From assembly GCA_012034595.1 (NCBI GenBank), contig JAAUPE010000004.1, forward strand, positions 19,766 to 83,765: 64,000 nt of DNA. Reading direction: 5' to 3'. A model generated the notes under the pieces. That model made no database searches, had not been told where the DNA came from, and saw only the letters and a list, made by a program, of their open reading frames with translations. Shown one piece after another: positions 34,683 to 45,888 of this stretch. Source of the DNA: Calothrix sp. CSU_2_0. Lineage in GTDB: Bacteria > Cyanobacteriota > Cyanobacteriia > Cyanobacteriales > Nostocaceae. The position numbers and the translations under genes were made by a program. Numbering within the stretch: position 1 is the first letter of the stretch; the number at the start of each line of letters is the position of its first letter.

Positions 34683-37037
34683 ATGAAATACCAGGTACTC
34701 GACCGAATTTTTAATAAACATCAAACATCACGTAAGTTTGAGCGTTTAGAAATTGATGCGAATTTTTATATTGTTGATACTTCCGAACAAGTACGACGAT
34801 TTGCTGATAAGCCTGATGAAGTGATTTTAGGGAAAGATGTGCGGTTAAGCTTTCCGGAACTCATTGGTTTAGAAGAAGTATTGATTTCCATATTACAAGG
34901 AAATCAAGAATTATTTGAATTAGAGGGAATTCAACGATGTTTAGAGCATTCATCTGACTTACTGTATATTGATATTTATATTTTGAGCGAGCCTAGTCAA
35001 AATCAGGAGAAGAATCGTCTAATTATCTTTTTAGAAGATGTCACCGATCGCATGTTAGTAAAGCAGAAGTTCTCGCAACATTCCCATGAGACAAATTTAC
35101 TATCAAGTGTTTTATCTTCATACAAAAATTATATGGATAAAGTTATCACTTCAATGGCTGATGCCTTGATAGTGACAGCAAAATCTGGAGAAATTAAGAA
35201 AGTTAATCGGGCAGCGCTGGAGTTATTTGGTTACAGTGAAGAAGAATTAATTAATCAATCAATTTCAATTATTATTGATGATAATCAACTTTTACAAAAA
35301 GCGATTCAGCAATATACTATTTTTCACAAATATTTTCAAAATGCCGAAGTAGTTTGTCGGACGAAAACTAGAGAAAAAGTATTAGTCGCTTTTTCTTGTT
35401 CGGTAATTCAGAAAAAAATCGATGGTTTAGAAGATATTGTTTATATTGGACGAGATATAACAGCCCGCAAACTCAGACAGCAAAGACATTCCGCTCAATA
35501 TTCAATTACGCGAATTATCTCCGAATCCACAAGCATTAAATCAGCAATTCCTGAGATTTTGCGAATGATTTGTGAAAGTTTAGGATGGGATTTGGGAGAA
35601 CTTTGGACAACTAACGAATATATTTCTACATCAACTTTACAATCTCAAAATTATCCAGTACTTCGCTGTGTCGAAATGTGGTCTTCCCGTAACGTTGCAA
35701 TCCGAGAATTCAAATTGGTTACTTGGAAAACCATATATCAGTCTGGGATGGGTTTACCAGGTAGAATTTGGACAATGGGTACACCAATTTGGGTCAGGGA
35801 TGTCAAAAACGATGTTGATGCGCGATCGCAATTTGCGACAACAAGTGGATTGCAAGCTGCATTTGGATTTCCCATTCTCGATGACCTTCAAACCTTTGGG
35901 GTGATGACTTTTTTTAGTCGGGAAAACCAACCTCCTGATGTTGATTTGCTACAAATGATGGTTTCTATTGGCAATCAAATTGCAGAATTTATCAAAAGAA
36001 AACATGCAGAGGAAGCACTTTTAGAAAGCGAAGAAAGATATCGTGATTTGTTTGAAAATGCTAACGATTTAATCCAGTCAGCTAATTCCTACGGACAAAT
36101 TATATATGTAAATCGGGCTTGGTATGAAACCCTGGGATATACCCCCGATGACATTACTAATCTGAATATATTTGATATTATTCCCCCCGAATATCAAAAA
36201 CAATGTCGGCAAATATTTTCTCGTGTTCTGGCTGGTGAAAAAATTGAAGCAGTGCAAACAGCCTTTATAACTAAAAATGGCGATATCGTGATTTTAGAAG
36301 GGAATATTAGCTGTAAATTTGAAAATGGCAAACCCATTGCTACACGGGGAATTTTTCGCAACATCACTCAGCGTGTAGCGGCAGAAAACGCACTTCGAGA
36401 ACAGCAAGAACAAACCGAACGTTTATTACTAAATATTCTCCCCGAAACTATTGCTAATCGCTTAAAAATTCAACCCGGTAACATCGCCGAAGACTATGCT
36501 AATGTATCAGTGATGTTCGCTGATATCGTCGGATTTACGCAAATTTCTGCGAGATTAGGGGCTATCCAACTAGTAAAACTCCTCAATCAAATTTTTTCAG
36601 CCTTTGACCGCTTGTGCGATCGCTATGGTTTAGAAAAAATCAAAACCATTGGTGATGCTTATATGGTGGTTGGTGGTTTACCCAATCGCAGTTCTAACCA
36701 TGCTAGCGCGATCGCAAATATGGCTCTTGACATGCAAAAAGCGATCGCAATTTTCAACACAGAGAATCAGCAAAACTTCAATATCCGCATTGGAATTCAT
36801 AGCGGTCCCGTCGTTGCTGGGGTAATTGGCATAAAAAAGTTTACGTATGACCTCTGGGGAGATACGGTAAATATTGCTAGCAGAATGGAATCACACGGTG
36901 TAGTCGGAAAGATTCAAGTTTCCGAATATACATACAATCTATTGCATAATCAATTTATTTTTGAAAAGCGTGGGGAAATCGAAATCAAAGGTAAAGGTAC
37001 AATGACAACTTACCTATTGCAAGGGAAAGCAAGATGA
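34683..37037 (+). CDS. class III adenylate cyclase with PAS-GAF-PAS sensor modules
   Basis: From ATG 34683 (MKYQVLDRIFN) the protein has 784 aa; a TTG at 34659 would add eight. A PAS-like region is at the N-terminus, then PAS (about 155-270), GAF (about 275-450), PAS (about 465-580) and a cyclase domain (about 605-784). The catalytic part has two metal Asp residues (FADIVGFT and IGDAYMVVGG). The purine-specifying pair is Lys in KIKTIGD and Asp in YDLWGDTVN, which predicts ATP rather than GTP. NIASRM carries the transition-state Asn/Arg. It should produce cAMP in response to cytoplasmic signals. Confidence 0.93.
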   Translation: MKYQVLDRIFNKHQTSRKFERLEIDANFYIVDTSEQVRRFADKPDEVILGKDVRLSFPELIGLEEVLISILQGNQELFELEGIQRCLEHSSDLLYIDIYILSEPSQNQEKNRLIIFLEDVTDRMLVKQKFSQHSHETNLLSSVLSSYKNYMDKVITSMADALIVTAKSGEIKKVNRAALELFGYSEEELINQSISIIIDDNQLLQKAIQQYTIFHKYFQNAEVVCRTKTREKVLVAFSCSVIQKKIDGLEDIVYIGRDITARKLRQQRHSAQYSITRIISESTSIKSAIPEILRMICESLGWDLGELWTTNEYISTSTLQSQNYPVLRCVEMWSSRNVAIREFKLVTWKTIYQSGMGLPGRIWTMGTPIWVRDVKNDVDARSQFATTSGLQAAFGFPILDDLQTFGVMTFFSRENQPPDVDLLQMMVSIGNQIAEFIKRKHAEEALLESEERYRDLFENANDLIQSANSYGQIIYVNRAWYETLGYTPDDITNLNIFDIIPPEYQKQCRQIFSRVLAGEKIEAVQTAFITKNGDIVILEGNISCKFENGKPIATRGIFRNITQRVAAENALREQQEQTERLLLNILPETIANRLKIQPGNIAEDYANVSVMFADIVGFTQISARLGAIQLVKLLNQIFSAFDRLCDRYGLEKIKTIGDAYMVVGGLPNRSSNHASAIANMALDMQKAIAIFNTENQQNFNIRIGIHSGPVVAGVIGIKKFTYDLWGDTVNIASRMESHGVVGKIQVSEYTYNLLHNQFIFEKRGEIEIKGKGTMTTYLLQGKAR

Positions 37038-37106
37038 AACAGGGGATTGGAAATCGCAAAATTTCTCCATTTCTCCATTTCTCCATTTCTCCCCAATCCC
37101 CAATTC

Positions 37107-38599
37107 CTAACCTATCCCCAATTTCCCAGCCAAAACTGGAGTTAAAGGTATAAGGGTTGCCACCATGAGAAATAAAGCTAGCAAACCCAAGGCAGCACGG
37201 GCATCATCGGGTTCAGTAATTTCATTCAAACTGGGACGCTCCAAATCCCGTTGTAAAAAGAAAATTGCGATCGCCCAATACATTGCTAAGGGATTTCCCA
37301 AAGAGACTATAACTAACACCAATAAAGTCGCAAATGTTGTCCTATTGGCAACTTTACGTCCATAAATCGCTTGAACTATCCGACCACCGTCTAATTGTCC
37401 TGCTGGCATCAAATTGAGCGCAGTTATAACCAAACCCAACCAACCAATCGCCACTAAAGGATGAATCCCCACCACAGGCGATTGTAAAGCCGAACCCAAA
37501 ACAACCTTTGCCAAACTTCCAACTAAAATCGAACCTTGGAAAAACTGACTGGGTAACTGAAACAAAGCACCTTCTTGTGACAGCAACAACCCCACTACCA
37601 ACATCATTAAAGCAACAATTCCACCTGCTGCTGGTCCAGAAACAGCAATATCAAATAGGACTCTCCGATTAGGTATTAACGACTCAAATCTGGTAATTGC
37701 ACCAAATGAACCAATTTGGACAGCAGGAAGTAAGAAAGGAAAACTCAAGCGAACTTGGTGACGACGAGCAGCCAACCAATGACCGATTTCATGGGCGACT
37801 AAAACGGCAAGAATACCAGATGCGATCGGTAAAGCTTGCTGGTAGCGTGAAGGTTCGGCAAAAAAATCAAAACCTAGTAACAAACCACCCGCTTCCAGGG
37901 ATGTACCAATTGTAGCTATTAGTAAAATAAGAGCAAATACCTTTTGCGCTAACGTTGTCGTCAATGGGTCATTACGACTCGGTAGAACGATAACAACAGG
38001 TTTTTCCTCGCTACCTTCAACCAAAAACAAGCGATATTTATCACCCAAGCGTTTTTGCAAACTCTCAGTTAAGCGATTGTGGACAGTTTCCGCTTCCCCT
38101 CTAAGATTACCTTTAAAAACAGCACCTTCCTGGAAAGGAATAGTTTCAGTCGCAAAAAGGTATCAATACCGAAAATACCTTTTATTACGCTCAATTCTTC
38201 ATCGGGAATAGGAATAGTTTCAACTACAACCGATGAGTCAGCAGATGAATCGCTATTTTTCCCACTGTTGATTGTCGATGTGTTCTTTTCAGAAAGCCTT
38301 TCTGTAGCTTTTTGGCGTAAAATTGCATCCTGTCCAGCTGCTCGCAGTTGCCTTCCTAAATAAACATAAAGACCTGCGGAAGCAACCAAGAAAAAGAGAA
38401 TAGCAACAATGTTTATATAAATCCCAGCTGCAAACAAGCCGAAGAATAACAGCCAGGGAGCCATTAATACAACCGACTGCAACCAGGCTAAGATTCCTAG
38501 CTTACCAAAAGGTTTTGCGCGATAAAAGCCCCAACCCAAAATACCAAAAGCGATAATCACGACGATCGCGACTAAAGGAGTTTCTGACGCAGTAAACAT
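37107..38599 (-). pseudogene. site-2-type membrane metalloprotease (M50), one-base frameshift
   Basis: Two frames form one gene of about 497 residues. The first (ATG 38599, MFTASETPLVAIVVI) has three membrane helices and a linker and ends by running out of frame. Restoring one base in the A-run at 38154-38158 gives DTFFATETIPFQEGAVFKGN and then ESLQKRLGDKYRLFLVEG, which joins the second frame. That part has the zinc motif HEIGHWLAAR, GPAAGG and the third ligand in NLMPAGQLDGG. It resembles cyanobacterial/plastid EGY-type proteases. The break may be a sequencing error, since all motifs are intact. Confidence 0.85.
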
Positions 38600-38834
38600 C
38601 TTCTAAACCTTTGTTTTACAAAATCAAGCCTGAGTTAGCCATTTATTAAAGACTATTTAATAAATGTATGGGGAAATGGGGAAACGGGGAAGGGGGAGTT
38701 AGGAGTTATGAGTTAGGAGTTAGGAGTTAATAAATACAAATTCCCAATGCCCAATGTCCAATACTTCGGCAAAGTCTCACAGTGAGCTTGTCGAACTGCT
38801 CATTACAAGTCCCCAATTCCCAATTCCCAATTCC

Positions 38835-40205
38835 CTATTCATTCATATTGTGATAAGTTGCGACTGCGGAAGGTGAAACGCGATTTAAATAACGGAATAT
38901 CCAATATTTAAAAATCGTGTCTAAAATCACCGGAAAAGTGGCAATAAATAAGAAAATAAAGCTGTGATTTCCTGGTAATCCCCAATGTCTAGAGACTCCC
39001 TCAAGAATTACTTCCCAACCGTGGGGTGAGTGAAAACCGACAAATATATCGGTAAACAAAATGATAATAAATGCTTTGGCGCTGTCACTTAAACCATAAA
39101 CAACATGGTCAAAAAAATCTTTAAGAACCGCGATTTCGCGCTTACTAACTACCAATAAAAAACTAAACGCAATTACAGAAAGAATATCAGAAAAAACATT
39201 TTTAATGGCATTTGCACTTTCACCTCGGTACTCTTCGGCAATTTCCCGTGCTTTATCTTTGACTTCTAACTCCATTTCTTCTGCCGATAGGGGAGACCTT
39301 AAACCGATTAAATTTTGAAATCTGATTCGTTCTTCAAACCTTTGTAACTCAACTAATGCTTCCTCTTCCATTTCATAGTTGATGAAGACTTTCACCGTGT
39401 CTTGGTGACGAAAATGGTCAACTATTGGTCCAACTACAAATGCTTTTGATAATTGATGGGTCAGAATCGGGACAATTATGAGTAATAGAATAAATCTCAC
39501 GGAAATAATCGTGCGTCGTTGAGATTTACGAAAATTTTGGACAACACCTAGCTCTGCATTCGGGTCTAACTCGACCTGTAATCGGCTAATTGTACTCAAA
39601 ATGGAACGAGGCAATACTCCTGTCGTATTTGCTTTACTACGCTGTCCATTATTACCATTATTGATTGCTTGATTTTGTAATCTTGACGATGTAACAGCAC
39701 TATTAGATTGTACAATCTGTGAATTATTGACTGAATTATTAGTTGATTTATTAATTGAACTATTAACTGCTGATGCTGGTAAATTTGATTCTGAAAACCC
39801 TGCCCCCGTATCAAAATCATAGTCTACATATTTTGCTGTAATCTCATCAATGAGCTTTAGCTTTTCTAATACTTCTGTGGGGTTAATTAACTCTAAACCG
39901 TATTTTCTGGCAGCTTTTTGGTTTGATTCATTGAAAAAGAAGCGACTCGAATTAAATTCTGTTAGTCGCATTCGGACAATTTTTAATTGTTTTCTTAAAT
40001 TGGATTCAAAAAATCTAGTGACACTACTATATGTTGTCGGATCGAGATTTATTTTATTACCATTAAAGTGTTCATCTTCGATTTCTTTAATATGTAATGC
40101 TGCTGCGTAGGCTTCGTCTAAAGAACGTTGTGGTGTTCTCAAATACCACTTATAAAGTGATACTAAATTCAAGTAGATTTTTTGAGTGAGGCTAGGGTTA
40201 TTCAT
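38835..40205 (-). CDS. pxcA: proton extrusion protein PxcA (CemA homologue)
   Basis: The 456-aa membrane protein (ATG 40205, MNNPSLTQKIYLNL; ATG 40214 also in frame) has the family layout. An N-terminal soluble half of about 230 residues is followed by four helices at the C-terminus, the last containing TFPVILDTIFKYWIFRYLNR. FSFLLVVSKREIAVLKDFFD is the signature region. A poly-Asn/Ser linker (NSSINKSTNNSVNNS) is an insertion of low complexity. In other cyanobacteria PxcA is needed for light-induced proton release and affects CO2 uptake. It is monocistronic. Confidence 0.93.
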   Translation of the reverse strand: MNNPSLTQKIYLNLVSLYKWYLRTPQRSLDEAYAAALHIKEIEDEHFNGNKINLDPTTYSSVTRFFESNLRKQLKIVRMRLTEFNSSRFFFNESNQKAARKYGLELINPTEVLEKLKLIDEITAKYVDYDFDTGAGFSESNLPASAVNSSINKSTNNSVNNSQIVQSNSAVTSSRLQNQAINNGNNGQRSKANTTGVLPRSILSTISRLQVELDPNAELGVVQNFRKSQRRTIISVRFILLLIIVPILTHQLSKAFVVGPIVDHFRHQDTVKVFINYEMEEEALVELQRFEERIRFQNLIGLRSPLSAEEMELEVKDKAREIAEEYRGESANAIKNVFSDILSVIAFSFLLVVSKREIAVLKDFFDHVVYGLSDSAKAFIIILFTDIFVGFHSPHGWEVILEGVSRHWGLPGNHSFIFLFIATFPVILDTIFKYWIFRYLNRVSPSAVATYHNMNE

Positions 40206-40294
40206 CGCAGGCAATCATCCAGCATTATTTTGGCGATCTATTAACCTAAAGAGAATGTAAGAGTTATAGTAACAAATTGGCAAGGAGACGGTGT

Positions 40295-42507
40295 GTGATT
40301 TTAGATTCGCTTTGGATTGTTGGTCCAAGTCGCAGTGGAAAAACGACTCGTTTGGTTGAACAATTTTGTATCTGGGTACAAGGCACAAATCAGAGCCAGG
40401 ATTTATTTTATACTAATAGCTCCCACGGGAACAGTAGTCGGTTTATCCCGCGTCGTGTCTTTCTCCATCCCCATGACCCAGGAGTTTTAGTCTTTGCTGC
40501 CAATAGTGATAATCAACGAAATTTAGCCGATAAAATAATTACAGCAACTCAGGGTAAATACCCAGTCCGAGTTAAGACTCCTTTAGGTTTTTTTCAAGAC
40601 GAAATAATTTTATATTTTCCACTAGTAGTCGAATTATTAAACTTAAAAGCACAATTTCCAGTGCGTTTGCGTCCAGAAACCGAGCAAGAATTAGCTACAA
40701 AGTTGTGGAAAAATCATCTTACCGACGAGATATTAAAACGTGCAGGGGTAAATGAGTATCGTTTGGTGCGGCGAATTCTTGACTTGTTGCAGTTAGCGGC
40801 TTTGAGTGGGACAAGCTGTGGGGAAATTGGCAATGTTTTAGCAACAGCATTACAGCAAGAAAGTTCCTCCCATCTCGAACCAGAATTTTTTGCTCAATTG
40901 CTCTTAGAATGGCGTAATTGGTGTTTACAACGGGGATTTTTAAGCTACGGAATTATTACAGAACTTTACAGCCAGCATTTATTGCCGAACCCAAGTTACC
41001 AACAGCGATTAGCGCAGCGATATCAGGCGATATTGGCGGATGATGTTGGAGATTATCCAGCGATCGCACGGGATTTGTTTGAGGTGTTGCAAAATAAAGG
41101 TGCTTGTTCCGCATTTAGTTATAACCCTGATGGGATAGTACGGTTGGGATTGGGTGCTGACCCTAGTTATTTAGAGGGATTAGCAGCAAAGTGCGAAGTC
41201 GAGATGTTGACACCACCTTTAAATAGTCTTGCAGATATTTTGGCGACTCCGATGGTGGAACTTGTCAACGAACCCATGTCCTTATTGAGTTTGCCTTCGA
41301 CCGTTGAATCGATTCAAACCATGTCACGGGCATTATTATTACGTCAAACTGCCGAAACAATCGTCAAAGCAGTCAAAGAACGACAAGTAGAACCCAAAGA
41401 TATTGTGATTATTGCCCCCGGTTTGGATGCGATCGCTCGATACAGTCTCGTCGAAATCCTCAGCAAACAAAATATCTCGCTCCATTCACTCAACGACCAA
41501 AGACCTTTAATTGCATCACCAATTGTTCGCGCTTTGTTAACCTTGGTAGCACTGATTTATCCGGGTTTGGGACGCTTAGTAGACCGGGATACTGTTGCGG
41601 AAATGTTGGTGGTCTTGAGTCGGGGTGATTTGGAGCGGGGGGAAATAACTAATGAAGTAACACAACCAATTCCCAATAATTATCCCCATATCGACCCTGT
41701 ACGTGCTGGATTAATTGCTGATTACTGCTTTGTACCCCATCCCGACCATCCCAATTTACTACCAGAAACCGCATTCGACCGTTGGGACAGATTAGGTTTT
41801 GCCGCAACCACCGCTTACAAGGAGATATTGCAATGGCTGGAAATAGAACGTGGTCGTTTAGAACAGCGTTTTATTCCTAGTCCCATTTCTCTGTTATATG
41901 CGGCGATTGAAAAGTTTTTTCTCAATGGCAGCATTCTTCCCTACGACCAATTAGCAATATTGCGGGAATTTTTAGAAACAGCACAGCACTATTGGGAAAT
42001 TGACACCAGACTTGGGAGCGAGGGAATCGAAAATAGCTATTTTTCTTCTTCTAATCCCCACTCAACCATCGGCGAATTTATCCAATTACTGCGAAGGGGG
42101 ACAGTTTCCGCCAACCCTTACCCAGTTCGTCCAGTTGGTCCAGCAGCCAATGCAGTCACCTTAGCCACCATTTTCAATACCGTTCCAGCCGAAAATCCCA
42201 CAAATGGCATTTTTGGCTGGATATCGGTTCCCCATTGTGGTCAAAAGGTGGTGCAGCAACTTTATTTGGTGCGAATATATTTTTGCGCGATCGCATGGGT
42301 CAACCTTGGACAGCAGAAGATGAAACCCAAGCTGAATATCAACGGGTGAAGCGAATTTTAGCCGATTTGTTAGGTCGAGTTTCGGAAAGATTATATTTAT
42401 GTCACAGCGAATTAGCAGTAAACGGACAGGAACAATTAGGACCGTTACTACCTTTAGTTCATGCTTGTATTTCTGTTGTGAATGAACCTGTGGGAAGTGG
42501 AAAATAA
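40295..42507 (+). pseudogene. UvrD/AddB-like ATPase ('recombinase family'), one-base frameshift
   Basis: A GTG at 40295, 7 nt after AAGGAG, starts a protein of about 737 aa. It has P-loop VGPSRSGKTTRLV (residues 9-16), an AILADDVGDYPAIARDLFE Walker-B-like region and a helicase-like VEPKDIVIIAPG then LIASPIVRALLTLVALI. The first frame stops at 42349 but leaves the family at about 42195. One extra C in the CCC at 42197-42199 continues it as HKWHFWLDIGSPLWSKGGAA to the stop at 42507. It probably acts in DNA recombination or repair, inferred from fold only. Confidence 0.7.
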
Positions 42508-42523
42508 TCCTGAATTCCGGATT

Positions 42524-42973
42524 TTAGATAACAACTTTTTGGGAATTTTTATTTTTATTGATATGCTCCACTCTGGAATAGGTTTCAATCCAGACTTTTG
42601 CTCCACAATCTAACGGGCTATCTGGCTGATAAACGACTCGACAGCAACCGTGGATTATAACTTCATGTCCATAATCATTGCCTTTGTAGTTTTTTACCGA
42701 GATAACCGGTTCTCTGGCTCCTGTTTTGTTATTTTCGCGAATCACATTTTGGTTAACGTGAATCTTAGAAACAAGACCGGGACGACATTTATTCCAAGTA
42801 AGTTCGGGTCCCCGACTGCCTTTTGATGCTTGGGGTTTGCCATCAACTAAAGGAATAACCCATATTTCCCCAACTTTAAAAGCACCCTTAATTCTTCCCG
42901 TATTAATTAAGAACCGGATTCGACTTGTGGAAACACCCAAATTTTTAGCTAATTCTGTAACACTCTGATACAT
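42524..42973 (-). CDS. small protein with excisionase-type HTH
   Basis: The 149-aa protein begins YQSVTELAKNLGVSTSRIRF with LINTGRIKGAFKVGEIWVIP, a MerR/excisionase-like helix-turn-helix. The C-terminal 90 residues are a small beta-rich domain (HEVIIHGCCRVVYQPD, KVWIETYSRVE) I cannot name. It may be a DNA-binding regulator or the remnant of a mobile-element accessory gene. It is followed, on the other strand, by the helicase-like gene end 16 bp away. Confidence 0.65.
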   Translation of the reverse strand: MYQSVTELAKNLGVSTSRIRFLINTGRIKGAFKVGEIWVIPLVDGKPQASKGSRGPELTWNKCRPGLVSKIHVNQNVIRENNKTGAREPVISVKNYKGNDYGHEVIIHGCCRVVYQPDSPLDCGAKVWIETYSRVEHINKNKNSQKVVI

Positions 42974-43331
42974 AAAAAAACTGTTGCGACCTAGTAATAG
43001 TTAATTTAGAACAGTTTTTTGTGATAATAATGCCAAATTGGCAGTTTTTTACTGGAATACCTAATATCAATTCAAATAATGATTGCAACACATCCAACGG
43101 TAGAGACGTAGCACTGCTACGTCTCTACAAATATCTATCTGTTGCGTTGTTTTTTCAAATTGGTACAAGTATTTTTACATAATTTATCACAAGCAATTTC
43201 CGGAGCCGCAACAACGACTCCTGTAGTCACTAAAAGAGAATTTTAAAACCTAAATAAATAAATTATTCACTCAAGACTTGTAATTGCAAGACTTGACAAA
43301 ACTTAGTGTAAATTTTCAGGGAGATAAAATC
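42974..43331. other. intergenic region containing MITE copy 3
   Basis: Apart from the MITE (43064-43166) only A/T-rich sequence is seen. Near 42985 the minus strand carries AACTATTACTAGGTCGC, with no assigned role. Confidence 0.4.
43064..43166 (-). mobile_element. MITE copy 3 (103 bp, inverted)
   Basis: Read on the minus strand it begins GTACCAATTTGAAA and ends TTTGAATTGATAT, with the perfect internal palindrome GTAGAGACGTAGCAGTGCTA. Length is the same as copies 1 and 2. Confidence 0.85.
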
Positions 43332-43487
43332 ATGGCTGCCCGTACAAGTAGACAAAAACCACCAGTTAAAGATGTACCAAGAAGAAGAATACCAGGTGGT
43401 TCGCGTTTGCGTTCAATTAGTATAGAAAATGTGACAGATAGTTCATCCGAGCAAGAACAAGAGGATGGAGAAAGGGAAAAAGAATAA
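43332..43487 (+). CDS. small charged protein, unknown
   Basis: ATG 43332 follows CAGGGAGATAAAATC, a usable SD, and encodes 51 aa: basic first half (ARTSRQKPPVKDVPRRRIPG) and acidic tail (SSSEQEQEDGEREKE). No family recognised. It may be a small nucleic-acid-binding or disordered protein. Confidence 0.5.
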   Translation: MAARTSRQKPPVKDVPRRRIPGGSRLRSISIENVTDSSSEQEQEDGEREKE

Positions 43488-43503
43488 TTTGGAAAATGAA
43501 TTA

Positions 43504-44223
43504 TCAAGGAGATAATCGTTCAATCTTCCAACTGCCATTTTCCAATCGAGTATAACGCAAGCGATCGTGCAAGCGACTAGGACGACCTTGCCAAAATTCG
43601 ATTTCTGTAGGTATAACTCGTAACCCACCCCAATACTGTGGACGGGGAACATTTCCATCTATATATTGATTTTGTAATTCCTGAAAACGTTGTTCTAAAA
43701 CATTGCGATCGCCTATAATTTCGCTTTGGTTGGATGTCCAAGCACCAAGACGACTATTTAATGGACGACTGTAAAAATACTCATCTGACTCATTTTCTGA
43801 GACTTTCTCAACCCCTCCGCAAATCCTGACTTGTCGTTCGAGTTCTGCCCACCAAAAGACTAGGGATGCTTGAGGATTTTCGGCTAACTCTTGTCCTTTT
43901 TGACTTTTGTAATTTGTATAAAAAACAAAACCCCTGGTATCAAAATTCTTTAATAAGACAATTCGTGCCGATGGTTTGCCGTCAGTTGTAGTAGTCGCTA
44001 ATGTCATTGCATTTGGTTCGGTCAGTTGAGCTGCGCGTGCTTGCTCGAACCATTGTTGAAATTGTACAAAAGGATTAGGGTCAATGTCAGTTTCCTGCAT
44101 ACCCTTGAGGGTGTAATCTTTGCGTAGGTCTGCGATCGCGAAGGGTGGGTTTTGCCCAATCGCAACAGCATTTTCCTGTGGGGGTATTCCGCTTTTCGAT
44201 AGTTGATTTATCGGTTTATCCAT
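43504..44223 (-). CDS. pdxH: pyridoxamine 5'-phosphate oxidase
   Basis: The 239-aa FMN enzyme oxidises pyridoxamine or pyridoxine phosphate to pyridoxal phosphate. Motifs present: the N-terminal [23 protein letters not shown]-site [40 protein letters not shown] and the C-terminal [20 protein letters not shown] with RLHDRLRY. Length is that of the cyanobacterial form. ATG 44223 is the only reasonable start. Confidence 0.95.
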   Translation of the reverse strand: MDKPINQLSKSGIPPQENAVAIGQNPPFAIADLRKDYTLKGMQETDIDPNPFVQFQQWFEQARAAQLTEPNAMTLATTTTDGKPSARIVLLKNFDTRGFVFYTNYKSQKGQELAENPQASLVFWWAELERQVRICGGVEKVSENESDEYFYSRPLNSRLGAWTSNQSEIIGDRNVLEQRFQELQNQYIDGNVPRPQYWGGLRVIPTEIEFWQGRPSRLHDRLRYTRLENGSWKIERLSP

Positions 44224-44553
44224 GTTGATGTACTCCTGGTGACTGGGGAGTGAGGATTAGAGCTTTTTTAATTAGTGGAAACAGATTGCTTATTCTTCAA
44301 AAATCCCTATTATAGTGGTTGTTTGAATTAACCATAGTTTAATTTTGAATTTTAATTGCTGATTATTTTTTAGTAAAGACTGTTCAAAAATACATCCAAA
44401 AATACATCTAAAATTGACCAACCATTCCTTGATGGTACAAGCCCCTAGATTGATCCGTGGAGTCAATCCAAAATCCAAAGCTTGTACTGAGCGACAGCGA
44501 ATGTATCCAAAATCCAAAATCAATCAAGTTCCCTATTCCCTCACCAATCCTCT

Positions 44554-45624
44554 ATGCGCCGTTCCGCATCGGTTCAAAATCTGTTATTTTACGGTTTGGG
44601 CGGTCCAATTATCGCTCTTAATGCTTGGGTGCTATCCATGCTATTTCACTATTTCCAAAGCCCAGTCACCATTCTTAGTTGTGCCGCAATTATCGCTTTT
44701 TTACTAAATTATCCTGTTAAATTTTTTGAGCAAGTACGCCTAAATCGTACCCAAGCAGTAACTATTGTTTTATTAGTAACTCTAACGCTGTTCGTAATTT
44801 TGGGAGTCACACTAGTACCCATATTAATTGACCAAACTACCCAGTTATTAAATAAAATACCGAATTGGTTAGCGGAAAGCCAAGCAAATCTCCAAAGGTT
44901 TGAAATAATTGCCAGACAGCGACGTTTACCCCTAGATTTCACCGTTGTTGGTAAACAACTCAACGATAATGTTGAATTATATATCAAAAATTTATTGCAG
45001 CAATTACCATCGAATGCGGTGGGATTTGCGGGTTCCCTATTATCGGGAATTCTCAATTTTGTTTTAATTGTGGTGCTGGCATTTTACATGCTTTTGTATG
45101 GTAAACAGGTTTGGTTTGGCTTGACAAATCTTTTACCGTCGAATGTTCGTTCTCCCCTCACAAACTCCCTACGGCTAAATTTCCATTACTTTTTTCTCAG
45201 TCAAATCCTGCTAGCGATATTTGTAACGGGCTGTTTGACTCCTATTTTCCTGATCCTCAAAGTGCCGTTTTCCTTGTTGTTTGCGATTATTATTGGCATT
45301 TCCCAACTAATTCCCTTTATTGGAGCCACACTTGGCATTGGATTGGTGACACTGTTAGTACTGCTGCAAAGCTGGTGGTTAGCTGTTAAAGTTGCGATCG
45401 CAGCCCTGATTGTGCAGCAAATCAAAGATAATCTCCTGGCACCAAAATTACTCGGTGATTTTATTGGCTTAAATCCGATTTGGATTTTTGTGGCGATTTT
45501 GATGGGTTTCGAGATAGCTGGATTGCTAGGAACACTTGTTGCGATTCCGCTTGCAGGCACAATTAAGGGTACTTATGATGCACTCAAAGCCAACAAAGAA
45601 AATAAATTTGTCCCCGAATCCTAA
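44554..45624 (+). CDS. AI-2E-family (PerM) transporter
   Basis: The 356-aa protein has eight predicted membrane helices in the PerM/AI-2E pattern: two at the N-terminus, a long amphipathic central region (LLNKIPNWLAESQANLQRFE), then five or six helices. Signature segments are FIGATLGIGLVTLLVLLQ, VQQIKDNLLAPKLLGDFIGL and GFEIAGLLGTLVAIPLAG. Transported substrates differ among members and are unknown here. The start MRRSASVQNLLFYG is chosen over earlier frames full of heptamer repeats. Confidence 0.88.
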   Translation: MRRSASVQNLLFYGLGGPIIALNAWVLSMLFHYFQSPVTILSCAAIIAFLLNYPVKFFEQVRLNRTQAVTIVLLVTLTLFVILGVTLVPILIDQTTQLLNKIPNWLAESQANLQRFEIIARQRRLPLDFTVVGKQLNDNVELYIKNLLQQLPSNAVGFAGSLLSGILNFVLIVVLAFYMLLYGKQVWFGLTNLLPSNVRSPLTNSLRLNFHYFFLSQILLAIFVTGCLTPIFLILKVPFSLLFAIIIGISQLIPFIGATLGIGLVTLLVLLQSWWLAVKVAIAALIVQQIKDNLLAPKLLGDFIGLNPIWIFVAILMGFEIAGLLGTLVAIPLAGTIKGTYDALKANKENKFVPES

Positions 45625-45888
45625 CTCACAAATTACAACCCACAAATTACAACCCGATTGCATGCCTCAGTAATAAAAGACTCTTGGTATGCTTTTTAAC
45701 TACAAGTAAGTATAAAAATATCATAAGATACTTGATGGGCTTGCTATTATCCGATAAGATTGCTGCTGTAAAGTGGCAAGACTAATAAGGTTAAATATCA
45801 AATAGACTCTGGTTTCAAGATATTTAATAAATTTCAAACATCCGGGGAGCATTAACCAAAACAATAATTACTTATTACTTAGTTGCAA

